Source: Kribbella kalugense
Lineage (GTDB): Bacteria > Actinomycetota > Actinomycetes > Propionibacteriales > Kribbellaceae
NCBI RefSeq assembly: GCF_004365875.1
Contig: NZ_SODF01000001.1
Location: forward strand, 2,976,001-3,040,000
Direction: 5' to 3'
Length of the DNA stretch: 64,000 nt
A model generated the notes under the pieces. It was not told where the DNA came from. It made no database searches and was given only the letters and a program-made list of their open reading frames with translations. Every line of letters begins with the position of its first letter. Within the stretch, counting starts at the first letter, position 1. Shown one piece after another: positions 22,483 to 30,854 of this stretch. A program made the position numbers and the translations under genes.

Positions 22483-23346
22483 GTGCGGCGGAGCAGCTTC
22501 TCGCCCGAGGCGGACTGTGCGATCGCGCAGTCCCTCGGCGTCATCGGCGACGGCTGGGAACTGCTGATCGTCCGGGATCTGGCTCGCGGTCTGGAACGGT
22601 TCGACCAGCTCGCCGAGTCGCTGCACATCTCGCGGAAGGTGCTGACCGAGCGACTCAACGGTCTGCACGACAGCGGGATCGTCGAGCGGTCGGCGTACCA
22701 GCAGCGGCCGACTCGGCACGCTTATCGGCTGACGGCTCGCGGGCGAGCGCTGCTGCCGGTGCTGGTTGCGTTGCAGGACTGGGGCGATCGGTGGCTGCTT
22801 GGGGACGGGTCGCTGACCGGGACCAATGCTGCGGATGAGTCGCCGGCGCATCGGTTGCACGAGTTGGTTGGTCAGCGGGTGCCGTACGTCGCTTTGCCGT
22901 CGACCGCGGGTACGACGGTTGACGTTGTGGACGGGGATGCGCGGGCGACTGTGCTCTTCGGGTATCCGGCGACGGGGCGGCCGACTCCGTTGCCGGATGG
23001 ATGGGACTCGATCGCCGGAGCCAGTGGGTGCACGTTGGAGAATCGGCTCTTTGGTGGTCGGTACGACGAGTTTGCCGCTGGGGGGATCGCGGTTCGTGGG
23101 GTGAGTACGCAGCGTGGGGATGAGCAGCGGGCGTTCGCCCGGGCGGAGGAGATCCCACACCTGCTGCTCTCCGATGTCGATCTGGAGTTGGCGGCGGCCC
23201 TGCGGTTGCCGACGTTCCGGGCCGGTGGGTACGAGCGGTTGAAGCGGGTCGTGCTGGTGATCGGCAGCGATCGGGTCGTGCAGGCTGTGCGGTATCCCGT
23301 GACAGACATTGCGGATGCGGTCGACTGGGCGCTCGCTACTGCTTGA
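22483..23346 (+). CDS. HxlR-type regulator fused to a peroxiredoxin-like domain
   Basis: 287 residues in two parts. Residues 1-110 are a HxlR winged helix with the conserved N-terminal cysteine C12 (DCAIAQSLGVIGDGWELLIV). In this family the equivalent cysteine of YodB/HypR senses electrophiles and oxidants. Residues 128-287 resemble an AhpC/TSA-type peroxiredoxin: YPATGRPTPLPDGWDSIAGA, SGCTLENRLF with candidate peroxidatic C183, then GVSTQ and LPTF. The usual second cysteine five residues on is absent. A redox-sensing regulator, probably of the divergent MFS gene, is inferred. The GTG has AAGGAG 6 nt upstream. Confidence 0.85.
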   Translation: MRRSSFSPEADCAIAQSLGVIGDGWELLIVRDLARGLERFDQLAESLHISRKVLTERLNGLHDSGIVERSAYQQRPTRHAYRLTARGRALLPVLVALQDWGDRWLLGDGSLTGTNAADESPAHRLHELVGQRVPYVALPSTAGTTVDVVDGDARATVLFGYPATGRPTPLPDGWDSIAGASGCTLENRLFGGRYDEFAAGGIAVRGVSTQRGDEQRAFARAEEIPHLLLSDVDLELAAALRLPTFRAGGYERLKRVVLVIGSDRVVQAVRYPVTDIADAVDWALATA

Positions 23347-24220
23347 AGAACGCTCTCACCTCCGCGGCGACACGTCGTACTGCGTCGGCGCTGCCGCTCG
23401 GATTGACGCCGCCGGGGTCCGAGGACGAGCCGTGGTCGAAACCGTCGAACTCGATCCGCCGGCAATGCGGCAGTACCCGCTCCAGCGTGGCGCGCCCGGG
23501 CTTCAGGCCGGGAAGACCCTTGGTGCCGCCCAGCAGCAGGACGTCGGCGTCGACGGCGCGGAAGCTGTCGAACGTGCCTGCGAGTTCGGCGACGATGACG
23601 CCTTCGGCGTGGATCGTCGGCGCCAGTTGGCGCATGGTGATCGCGCCCGCAGGGGCCTGGCGCTCCTCCTTGGCCATCATCTTCTCGGTCATCCAGCGGA
23701 GAAGGCTGCGCGGCATGATCTTGAGGAACGGCGGCGCCATCTCGAAGCCGAACATGCTCGTCACCATCCCGGCGGCGAGGTCACCCCGCGCGATCTCCTG
23801 GTCGAAGCGCGCGAGCCATGCGCGGTGCGGAGCGCCGTCGGCGACGATCGCCGGCTCGTAGAGCGCGATCTGCCGCAAGGCGGGGAGAGTGCGGGCCGCT
23901 TCGAGGACGACCGCTCCCCCGGCGCTGACGCCGAACGCCCGGTCTGCACCGGCTGCGATCAGGACTGCTTCCAGGTCCTCGATCTCCGTGCGGACCGAGT
24001 GGTCGGGGCGATGCGGACCTGACAGGCCACGGCCCCGGCGGTCCGGGAGGTAGACGGTGAACTCGTCGGCAAGCGCCTCGGCAAGGAGGCGGTGGCTGCG
24101 GGCGGACTCCATGCTGCCGTGCAGCACGACGACGGCCGGGCCCTGACCGGTCTTGTAGTAGCCGATCTCGGTGCCGTCGCGGGAAGTCACGGTGCCTTGG
24201 GTCAGTTCTGCTGTCTTCAT
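23336..24220 (-). CDS. Alpha/beta hydrolase
   Basis: 294 residues with the hydrolase fold: oxyanion region VVLHGSMES, nucleophile S99 in GVSAGGA, and base H263 in DGFDHGSSS. The exact ester or other substrate is unknown. It is divergent from the PadR gene across a perfect 19-bp palindrome, which makes it a likely PadR target. The 3' end overlaps the HxlR-fusion gene by 11 bp. Confidence 0.87.
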   Translation of the reverse strand: MKTAELTQGTVTSRDGTEIGYYKTGQGPAVVVLHGSMESARSHRLLAEALADEFTVYLPDRRGRGLSGPHRPDHSVRTEIEDLEAVLIAAGADRAFGVSAGGAVVLEAARTLPALRQIALYEPAIVADGAPHRAWLARFDQEIARGDLAAGMVTSMFGFEMAPPFLKIMPRSLLRWMTEKMMAKEERQAPAGAITMRQLAPTIHAEGVIVAELAGTFDSFRAVDADVLLLGGTKGLPGLKPGRATLERVLPHCRRIEFDGFDHGSSSDPGGVNPSGSADAVRRVAAEVRAFFKQ

Positions 24221-24241
24221 GGCTCGATAGTTACATAAGGT

Positions 24242-24260
24242 CTAGTTGCATTGCAACTAG
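24242..24260. promoter_or_regulatory. Perfect 19-bp palindrome between hydrolase and padR-type gene
   Basis: CTAGTTGCA-T-TGCAACTAG is perfectly symmetric about one base. It lies 22 bp from the hydrolase ATG and 26 bp from the PadR ATG, so a bound dimer would cover both promoters. The spot is AT-rich compared with the flanks. Confidence 0.7.
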
Positions 24261-24286
24261 TATCTTTGAACCCTTAAGCTGGCGGC

Positions 24287-24865
24287 ATGACGTTTCGACG
24301 CTCACCGCTCGCGCTCGCGATCCTCGGCCTACTGGAGAACGGGCCGATGCATCCCTACGGGATCCAGCGGCTGATCAAGCAATGGGGCAAGGACCAGGTC
24401 GTCAACGTCGGACAACGGACCAGCCTGTACCGGATGATCGTGCGCCTGGAGGAGGCCGGGCTGCTGACCGCCGGAGCCACCGAGCGGGACGAGCGGTATC
24501 CGGAGCGCACGGTCTACCACCTGACCGACGACGGCCGGACGATCTCCCGGGAGTGGCTGGCCGAGATCCTGACGACACCACGCAACGAGTTCCCGGAGTT
24601 CCCGGCGGCGTTGTCGTTCGTGATGCTGCTGACGCCGGAGACCGCCGGCGAGCTGCTGACTCAGCGGCGGGAGCAGCTGATGAAGCGGATCAGTGAGCTC
24701 CAGCTGGAGCTCAAGCTGGAGGTGGATGGGCAGCCGATTCCGCGGTTCGCCCTGCTCGAGACGGAGTACCAGATCGCGGTGGTTGTCGCCGAGGCCAAGT
24801 GGATCGACGGCGTCCTGCATGACCTGAGCAAAGGCACCCTCACCTGGACACCAGGCCCGGCATGA
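24287..24865 (+). CDS. PadR-family transcriptional regulator
   Basis: 192 residues. The N-terminal PadR winged helix (LALAILGLLENGPMHPYGIQR, TSLYRMIVRLEEAGLL, wing YPERTVYHLTDDG) is followed by a helical dimerisation domain containing a coiled-coil-like stretch (QLMKRISELQLELKLEV). PadR proteins repress until they bind a ligand. Its stop overlaps the ATG of the phosphopantetheinyl transferase (ATGA), so the two are made together. Confidence 0.92.
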   Translation: MTFRRSPLALAILGLLENGPMHPYGIQRLIKQWGKDQVVNVGQRTSLYRMIVRLEEAGLLTAGATERDERYPERTVYHLTDDGRTISREWLAEILTTPRNEFPEFPAALSFVMLLTPETAGELLTQRREQLMKRISELQLELKLEVDGQPIPRFALLETEYQIAVVVAEAKWIDGVLHDLSKGTLTWTPGPA

Positions 24866-25527
24866 CCGGCTGGGGTGGCCCGGGTGCGGGGGCTCTGGTC
24901 GAGGTCTGGTGGGCTCGCCTCGGTCAGGCGCGCGCGGAGTTCGTTGCGGATCTGGACGCGGTCGAGCGGGAGCGGTTGGGCGCGTACGTGCGGGACGAGG
25001 ACAAGGATCGGTTCCTGCTGGGGGTGACGCTCACGCGCAGGGTGCTGGGCCGCCGGCTTTCGTTGCCGGCAGCAAAAGTCTCGCTGGATCGGACCTGCGC
25101 GGAGTGCGGGAAACCGCATGGGAAGGTGCGGGTCGCCGCGGCTGTGGAGTTGTCGGTCACGCATTCGGGCGATCTGGTGGGGGTGGCGTTCGGGGATCGG
25201 CCGGTGGGGCTTGATGTGGAGAAGGTCGATCCGCGGGTGGATGTCGACGGGGTCGCCCGGATCGCGTTGCCGGCTGAGGAAGTGCGGGAGCTGAGCGGGT
25301 ACGACGGGATTGCGAAGGTGCGGGCGTTTACGACGTACTGGACGCGTAAGGAGGCCGTCTTGAAGGCGACGGGTGAGGGGCTGCGGGGGGATCTGCAGGC
25401 GGCTGTTCCGGCGGGGATTCAGATGCAGGAGCTGGACGTCGGTCCGGATCACCGGGCGGCTCTGGCAGTGGTGAGCACCGAGCCGCCCGCCGTGCAGATC
25501 AAGGACGCAAGACAGCTCCTGCGCTGA
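24862..25527 (+). CDS. 4'-phosphopantetheinyl transferase (Sfp type)
   Basis: 221 residues with the Sfp-type magnesium site GLDVEKVD (D118, E120) and WTRKEAVLKATGEGL (W160, K163, E164), plus H101 in SVTHSGD. The enzyme transfers phosphopantetheine from CoA to carrier-protein serines of polyketide or non-ribosomal peptide synthases. No carrier-protein gene lies in the window, so it probably serves clusters elsewhere. Translational coupling to a PadR regulator is unusual context. The ATG overlaps the padR-type stop by 4 bp. Confidence 0.9.
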   Translation: MTGWGGPGAGALVEVWWARLGQARAEFVADLDAVERERLGAYVRDEDKDRFLLGVTLTRRVLGRRLSLPAAKVSLDRTCAECGKPHGKVRVAAAVELSVTHSGDLVGVAFGDRPVGLDVEKVDPRVDVDGVARIALPAEEVRELSGYDGIAKVRAFTTYWTRKEAVLKATGEGLRGDLQAAVPAGIQMQELDVGPDHRAALAVVSTEPPAVQIKDARQLLR

Positions 25528-25533
25528 TCGAGG

Positions 25534-26811
25534 TCAGGTTCGGATCTGGCCCTCGCCGATGACGATGTACTTGGTGGAGGTCATTTCTGGGAGGCCCATG
25601 GGGCCTCGGGCGTGGAGTTTTTGGGTGGAGATGCCGATTTCGGCGCCGAAGCCGAACTCACCGCCGTCGGTGAAGCGGGTGCTGGCGTTGACCACGACCG
25701 CGGCCGAGTCGACTGCCTGCGTGAAGCGGCGGGCTGCCGCTTGTGAGCGGGTGATGATCGCTTCGGTGTGACCCGAGCTGTAGCGGCGGATGTGTTGTAC
25801 CGCGTCCTCCAGCGACTCCACCACCGCGGCCGACAGGTCCAGCGAGTTGTACTCCGTCCCGAAGTCCTCCTCGGTGGCGGCCACAACACCTCGCTCGTCG
25901 GCGTCGGTCGCTGCGGATGTGTTCTTGCTGGCGGCAACTACCGTTGGGTCGCCATGCACGGTCACGCCGGCGGCGGCGAGGGCCGGGAGGGCGCGCGCGA
26001 GGAACTCGGAGGCGACCGCCGAATGGACCAGCAAGGATTCGGCTGCGTTGCAGACGCTTGGGCGTTGGGTCTTGGAGTTCAGGAGGATCTCGAGGCCCAG
26101 GTCGAGGTCCGCGTCCGCGTCGATGTACACGTGGCAGTTGCCGACGCCGGTCTCGATTACGGGCACCGACGACTCGCCGACGACGGTCTGGATCAGACCG
26201 GCGCCGCCCCGCGGGATCAGTACGTCGACCAGTCCGCGGGCCTGCATGAGCTCCTTCACCGCGGCTCGGTCGGTCGGTACGCCCTGTACGACGTCCGCCG
26301 GCAACCCGGTCGACTCGGCGGCATCCCGCAGTACTGCGATGATCGCTTCATTGGACGCGGCCGCGGAGGACGAACCGCGCAGTAGGACCGCGTTGCCGGA
26401 CTTGAGGCAGATGCCCGCGGCGTCGGCTGTCACGTTCGGCCGGGCCTCGTAGATGATGCCGACCACGCCGAACGGAACGCGGACCTGGCGCAGCTCGAGA
26501 CCGTTCGGCAGCGTGTACCCGCGAACGACCTCGCCGACCGGGTCCGTCAGCCCCGCGAGCTGCTCGAGCCCCGCGGCCATCCCGTCGACTCGGGCGGGAT
26601 TGAGCGCCAAGCGGTCGACCGTCGACTCCGGCGTACCGGCCTCGCGCGCCGTTGCGACGTCCTTGGCGTTGGCCGCGACGATCGTGTCCGTGTTCTCGCG
26701 CAGCGCCGCAGCCATCGCGTGCAGCGCCGCGTCCTTGGTCGCCCGGGACGCCTCCGCCAGCGCGTACGACGCAACCCGCGCCCGCCGTGCCAGCTCGATG
26801 ATCTCGCTCAC
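25534..26811 (-). CDS. proA: Gamma-glutamyl phosphate reductase
   Basis: 425 residues, full length for ProA. The catalytic cysteine lies in [12 protein letters not shown] near residue 226, with the family motif [11 protein letters not shown] and the end [16 protein letters not shown]. It reduces gamma-glutamyl phosphate to glutamate semialdehyde with NADPH, the second step of proline synthesis. The ATG overlaps the stop of an HXXEE membrane-protein gene by 4 bp. That gene in turn overlaps proB, giving a coupled three-gene unit. Confidence 0.96.
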   Translation of the reverse strand: MSEIIELARRARVASYALAEASRATKDAALHAMAAALRENTDTIVAANAKDVATAREAGTPESTVDRLALNPARVDGMAAGLEQLAGLTDPVGEVVRGYTLPNGLELRQVRVPFGVVGIIYEARPNVTADAAGICLKSGNAVLLRGSSSAAASNEAIIAVLRDAAESTGLPADVVQGVPTDRAAVKELMQARGLVDVLIPRGGAGLIQTVVGESSVPVIETGVGNCHVYIDADADLDLGLEILLNSKTQRPSVCNAAESLLVHSAVASEFLARALPALAAAGVTVHGDPTVVAASKNTSAATDADERGVVAATEEDFGTEYNSLDLSAAVVESLEDAVQHIRRYSSGHTEAIITRSQAAARRFTQAVDSAAVVVNASTRFTDGGEFGFGAEIGISTQKLHARGPMGLPEMTSTKYIVIGEGQIRT

Positions 26812-27302
26812 TTCTTCATCCTAGGTCCGCTGGAGCCCAGCCGCGGCAGGCGGGCGATGGCATGGGCAACGGGTACGACGGCAGCAAGAGCGAGCGTAAG
26901 GCGGCGGTCGCTCGGAGCGATCGGTACGCCGTCCGCCTTCAGCCGTCGCCAGGCCCAGATCGAGAACGGGATGACGACGAGCGGCGTGGTGACGAGCCCG
27001 GGTGTGTACCGGCGGAGTGCGACCGACTGCGCAATGTGCGTGCCGGCGTGCAAGCCGAAGCCCATCAGCGATGCCTGGAAGAACTTGCTGCGTCCACCGG
27101 TCGCCGCACCAGCCGCGGACGCCGCAGCCATCGCGACACCAGTCAGACCGATCGCTGTAGCTGCCTCGCCGCGCGACATCGGCAGCACCTTCGCCAACGG
27201 CTGCGGCAGGTCACCCGACTGCGAGAACGACGGCATCGTGGCAAGTTCTTCCAAGTCATGGACGAGCCACGCGGCCAGCAAACCCCAGGCAACCTTCTTC
27301 AC
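26808..27302 (-). CDS. HXXEE-domain membrane protein inserted between proB and proA
   Basis: 164 residues with about four hydrophobic helices. The motif HDLEE (residues 15-19) at the end of helix 1 and a later [10 protein letters not shown] are the conserved His/Glu positions of the HXXEE family, a predicted membrane enzyme or metal-binding family of unknown function. The GTG at 27302 overlaps the proB stop (GTGA), and its own stop overlaps the proA ATG (ATGA). Being translated between two proline enzymes suggests co-expression; a functional link to proline is not shown. Confidence 0.78.
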   Translation of the reverse strand: MKKVAWGLLAAWLVHDLEELATMPSFSQSGDLPQPLAKVLPMSRGEAATAIGLTGVAMAAASAAGAATGGRSKFFQASLMGFGLHAGTHIAQSVALRRYTPGLVTTPLVVIPFSIWAWRRLKADGVPIAPSDRRLTLALAAVVPVAHAIARLPRLGSSGPRMKK

Positions 27303-28411
27303 AACAACACCAGATCGTCGCGGTGGACGACCTCGCGTTCGTATGCCGCGCCCAGTTCGCGGGCCAGGTCTCGGGTGGAGCGGCCCAGGAGTGCCGGTAG
27401 CTCGGAGGCGTCGTAGTTGACCAGCCCGCGCGCGACGGTCACACCTGATGGCGAGACGAGGTCGACCGGGTCGCCGGCGGAGAAAACGCCTTCTACAGAA
27501 GATATTCCGGCCGGGAGGAGGGACGCGCGGCGTTGGGTCACGGCGCGAACGGCTCCTTCGTCCAAGCGCAGTACGCCTTGGCCAGAGGTAGCGTGCGCCA
27601 ACCACAGCAGGCGGGTCTTTTGACGACGGCCGGTGGGGTGGAAGAGGGTGCCGACAGGCTCGCCGCCAAGGGCCTCGCTGACGCGCGCGGCCGATGTCAG
27701 GACGACCGGAATCCCTGCCTCCGTAGCGATTGCGGCCGCTTCGACCTTGGTCTGCATGCCGCCGGTCCCGACGCCGGACGAGCCCGACTTGCCGATCGCG
27801 AGCGGCTCGAGATCCGCGGCGCCGCGGATCTCGGTGACCATCGACGTACCAGGTTTGCGCGGATCCCCGTCGTACAGGCCGTCGACGTCGGACAACAGCA
27901 GCAACAGATCGGCGTGGACCAGATGAGACGTCAGCGCCGCGAGCCGGTCGTTGTCACCGAAGCGGATCTCGGTTGTCGCGACGGTGTCGTTCTCGTTCAC
28001 GATCGGTACGACGCCGAGCTCGAGCAGCCGCGCGAACGTCCGGTACGCGTTCCGGTAGTGGCTGCGCCGCGTCACGTCATCGACGGTCAGCAGCACCTGG
28101 CCGACCCGCAGCCCGTGCGCCGCGAACGCATCGTTGTAGCGAGCCATCAACAACCCTTGACCGACGGAGGCAGCGGCCTGCTGCGTGGCCAGGTCGCGCG
28201 GTCGCGACCGCAGCCCCATCGGCGTGAGGCCGGCTGCGATCGCACCGGAGGAGACGAGCACGACCTCGGCACCCTCCACCCGTCGCGCCGCGATGGCGTC
28301 GACGAGCAGACGGAGCCGTTCGAGGTCGATCTTGCCGCGCTGGGTCAGCGATGAGGAACCGACCTTCACGACGATTCGCGTGGCCTGGACGACCTCCGCG
28401 CGCTGCTTCAT
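27299..28411 (-). CDS. proB: Glutamate 5-kinase
   Basis: 370 residues: an amino-acid kinase domain (VVKVGSSSLTQRGKIDLERL at the start, GTGGMQTKVEAAAIAT near the middle) and a C-terminal PUA domain from about residue 280. It phosphorylates glutamate in the first committed step of proline synthesis and is normally feedback-inhibited by proline. The start lies 3 bp after the obg stop. It is co-directional with obg, the HXXEE gene and proA. Confidence 0.96.
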   Translation of the reverse strand: MKQRAEVVQATRIVVKVGSSSLTQRGKIDLERLRLLVDAIAARRVEGAEVVLVSSGAIAAGLTPMGLRSRPRDLATQQAAASVGQGLLMARYNDAFAAHGLRVGQVLLTVDDVTRRSHYRNAYRTFARLLELGVVPIVNENDTVATTEIRFGDNDRLAALTSHLVHADLLLLLSDVDGLYDGDPRKPGTSMVTEIRGAADLEPLAIGKSGSSGVGTGGMQTKVEAAAIATEAGIPVVLTSAARVSEALGGEPVGTLFHPTGRRQKTRLLWLAHATSGQGVLRLDEGAVRAVTQRRASLLPAGISSVEGVFSAGDPVDLVSPSGVTVARGLVNYDASELPALLGRSTRDLARELGAAYEREVVHRDDLVLL

Positions 28412-28414
28412 GGG

Positions 28415-29989
28415 TCAACCGTTCTGGTCGAGATCCTGCTGCGCTTCGAGCTCGCGCGCCTCCTTGCGCGCCAGTTTCTCCGCCTTCTCCGCCGCTCGTT
28501 TCGCCTCGGCCGGGGACAGGTCCACCTCGTCCTCGGCCCAGCCCTGCTTGTACTCCGAGCGGTCCACCGTGGCCCGCTGCTCGTGGTACTCGGTGTCCTT
28601 GGTCCTCCGCCGCTGGACCGCGGGACGCGGCTCCTCGAGCCGGTGGTCCTCGCCACGCCGGGCCAGGATCTCGGCACCGGCCTGGACCTCGGGCGCGAAG
28701 TCGAACACGATCGCGTTCGGCCCGTCGCCGATGACGACCGTATCGCCCTCGACCGCGCCGCGCTCGAGCAGCTCCTTCTCGACGCCGAGCCGGTTCAGCC
28801 GGTCGGCCAGGTAGCCGGTCGCCTCCGCGTTCGCGAAGTCGGTCTGCCGGACCCAGCGCTCGGGCTTCGCGCCCTGGATCAGCCAGCCGCCGTCGTTCGG
28901 CAGCTCCTTCACCTTGAACTCGGGCCCGCCCTGCACCTGCGGCCGGATCACGATCCGCGTGGTGTCGGGCTTCTCCTGCTCGGCACGCCGTCGTACCACG
29001 ATCTCCGCCATCGCGAACTTCAAGGCCTCCAGGCCCTCGTGCGAAGCGGTCGAAATCGGGAACACCCGCAGCCCGCGCTGCTCCAGCTCGGCCTGCACCA
29101 TCTCGGCGATCTCGCGAGCGTCGGGTACGTCGATCTTGTTCAGGGCAACGAGTCGCGGCCGGTCCTCGAGCCCACCGTGGGCCTCGAGCTCGGCCTCGAT
29201 CGTGTCCAGATCGCTCAGCGGATCGCGGCCCGGCTCGTACGTCGCACAGTCGATCACGTGCACCAACGCGGCGCACCGCTCCACATGCCGGAGGAAGTCG
29301 TGACCAAGTCCACGGCCCTCGCTCGCACCCTCGATCAGACCGGGTACGTCGGCCACCGTGAAGGTGACGTCGCCCGCGACCACGACGCCGAGGTTCGGGA
29401 TCAGGGTGGTGAACGGGTAGTCGGCGATCTTCGGCCGAGCACGGCTGATCGCGGCGACCAGGGAGGACTTGCCCGCACTCGGGAAGCCGACCAGGCCGAT
29501 GTCGGCGACGACCTTCAGCTCGAGTACGAGCGTCCGCTCCTCACCGTCCTCACCGAGCAGCGCGAACCCGGGGGCCTTGCGCGCGCTGCTCGCCAGCGCC
29601 GCGTTGCCGAGTCCGCCCTTGCCGCCTTGCGCAGCAACGAACTCGGCTCCAGGGCCGACGAGGTCCGCGAGTACGACGCCGTTGGCCGCGCTGATCACTG
29701 TGCCGTCGGGGACCGGCAGGATGACATCTCCGCCGTTGCTGCCGGCCTGGTGGTCACCCTTGCCCTGGGCACCGTTCGTCGCGGTGCGGTGGCTGGAGCG
29801 GTGGTAGTCGACGAGCGTGGTCACGTCCGGGTCGACGCGCAGGATCACGCTGCCGCCGTCGCCGCCGTTGCCGCCGTCGGGACCGCCGAGCGGCTTGAAC
29901 TTCTCCCGGTGCACCGAGGCGCAGCCGTTTCCGCCGCGGCCCGCGGTGACATTCACCGTGACCCGGTCGACAAAGCTGGGAATCGCCAT
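28415..29989 (-). CDS. obg: Obg/CgtA GTPase
   Basis: 524 residues. The N-terminal glycine-rich Obg fold (residues 1-158, [20 protein letters not shown]) is followed by a GTPase domain (P-loop [10 protein letters not shown] near 167, [15 protein letters not shown]), an OCT domain, and an extra charged C-terminal tail of some 100 residues rich in Lys, Glu and Ala. Obg associates with the large ribosomal subunit and links growth to GTP/ppGpp levels. Placed rpmA - obg - proB, as in many bacteria. Confidence 0.97.
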   Translation of the reverse strand: MAIPSFVDRVTVNVTAGRGGNGCASVHREKFKPLGGPDGGNGGDGGSVILRVDPDVTTLVDYHRSSHRTATNGAQGKGDHQAGSNGGDVILPVPDGTVISAANGVVLADLVGPGAEFVAAQGGKGGLGNAALASSARKAPGFALLGEDGEERTLVLELKVVADIGLVGFPSAGKSSLVAAISRARPKIADYPFTTLIPNLGVVVAGDVTFTVADVPGLIEGASEGRGLGHDFLRHVERCAALVHVIDCATYEPGRDPLSDLDTIEAELEAHGGLEDRPRLVALNKIDVPDAREIAEMVQAELEQRGLRVFPISTASHEGLEALKFAMAEIVVRRRAEQEKPDTTRIVIRPQVQGGPEFKVKELPNDGGWLIQGAKPERWVRQTDFANAEATGYLADRLNRLGVEKELLERGAVEGDTVVIGDGPNAIVFDFAPEVQAGAEILARRGEDHRLEEPRPAVQRRRTKDTEYHEQRATVDRSEYKQGWAEDEVDLSPAEAKRAAEKAEKLARKEARELEAQQDLDQNG

Positions 29990-30032
29990 CGGTGTTCTCT
30001 ACTTCCTGTTGGGTACTACATACACAGCAGAA

Positions 30033-30063
30033 GGGCGGGTCCGCGGTATTCCGCGACCCGCCC
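30033..30063 (-). terminator. Strong hairpin between rpmA and obg
   Basis: GGGCGGGTCCGCGG (30033-30046) pairs with CCGCGACCCGCCC (30051-30063) around TATT. The roughly 13-bp GC stem lies in the 105-bp gap after rpmA. It has no T-tract. It probably terminates or attenuates read-through from the ribosomal protein genes into obg. Confidence 0.7.
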
Positions 30064-30094
30064 CTCGATGGAGCTGCTGTTCCGGGTGGCGGTG

Positions 30095-30355
30095 TTACTC
30101 CGCCGGGGCCGGGACGATGTTGACGACGCGGCGACCGCGCCGGGTGCCGAACTCCACGTGGCCCTCGGCCAGCGCGAACAGGGTGTCGTCGCCGCCACGG
30201 CCGACCAGGTTGCCCGGGTGGAAGTGGGTGCCACGCTGGCGAACGATGATCTCGCCGGCGTTGACCAGCTGACCGCCGAACCGCTTCACGCCGAGGCGCT
30301 GCGCGTTGGAGTCGCGACCGTTACGGGTCGACGCTGCTCCCTTTTTGTGTGCCAT
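30095..30355 (-). CDS. rpmA: 50S ribosomal protein L27
   Basis: 86 residues starting [20 protein letters not shown], with [15 protein letters not shown] and [12 protein letters not shown], the invariant L27 core. Its N-terminus reaches the peptidyl-transferase centre. It follows rplU after 11 bp, in the universal rplU-rpmA order. Confidence 0.98.
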   Translation of the reverse strand: MAHKKGAASTRNGRDSNAQRLGVKRFGGQLVNAGEIIVRQRGTHFHPGNLVGRGGDDTLFALAEGHVEFGTRRGRRVVNIVPAPAE

Positions 30356-30366
30356 CTCAGATCAGC

Positions 30367-30684
30367 TCACTTCTTCTTCGCGTCGATCGCGGTGACCTTG
30401 ACCTGGGTGTAGTGCTGACGGTGCCCCTGGCGCTTGCGGTAACCGGTCTTGTTCTTGTACTTGAGGATGTGGATCTTGGGGCCCTTGGTGCGGCCCAGGA
30501 CCTCGGCCGACACGGCCACCTTGGACAGCGCCGCAGCATCGGTCGTCACGGTGTCGCCATCGACGACCAGGACCGCCGACAGAGACACGGTGTCGCCCAC
30601 CGCGTCGGTCAGGCTGTCGATCTCGATGACATCGCCGACGGCGACCTTCTGCTGGGTGCCGCCACTGCGCACGATCGCGTACAC
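30367..30684 (-). CDS. rplU: 50S ribosomal protein L21
   Basis: 105 residues beginning [18 protein letters not shown] and ending with the L21 signature [20 protein letters not shown]. It binds 23S rRNA. The GTG at 30684 gives the standard L21 N-terminus; an upstream in-frame GTG would add a non-conserved leader. A promoter sits about 100 bp upstream, so rplU leads the rplU-rpmA unit. Confidence 0.97.
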   Translation of the reverse strand: MYAIVRSGGTQQKVAVGDVIEIDSLTDAVGDTVSLSAVLVVDGDTVTTDAAALSKVAVSAEVLGRTKGPKIHILKYKNKTGYRKRQGHRQHYTQVKVTAIDAKKK

Positions 30685-30783
30685 CGTGGATCTCACTCTC
30701 TGCTGGTTCGGAAAACTTACGGGGCCTGCACAGACCTGGCGGCCCACACAAACATGGCACGCGGAAACGCGCGCCGACGCTCA

Positions 30784-30813
30784 AGTTTACGGGTCCCCTC
30801 ACAGACGGGTCAA
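30784..30813 (-). promoter_or_regulatory. Sigma-70-like promoter for rplU-rpmA
   Basis: On the minus strand TTGACC (30813-30808) and TAAACT (30789-30784) are separated by 18 bp, a good match to the housekeeping consensus. The resulting leader is about 90 nt. No known L21 leader fold is evident to me. Confidence 0.6.
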
Positions 30814-30854
30814 ACTGACTCCCCCGCCTGCCCAGGGACCCACATCACATCGCG

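Noticed and set aside
24862-25527. Phosphopantetheinyl transferase as evidence of a biosynthetic cluster in this window
   Set aside because: No carrier protein, ketosynthase or adenylation domain is present anywhere in the 64 kb.
28583-30412. Long open frame opposite obg and rpmA
   Set aside because: Crosses three well-known genes on the other strand; no recognisable domain.
30685-30783. Known L21 leader element
   Set aside because: The described leaders are from Firmicutes-type bacteria and I could not match the fold here.
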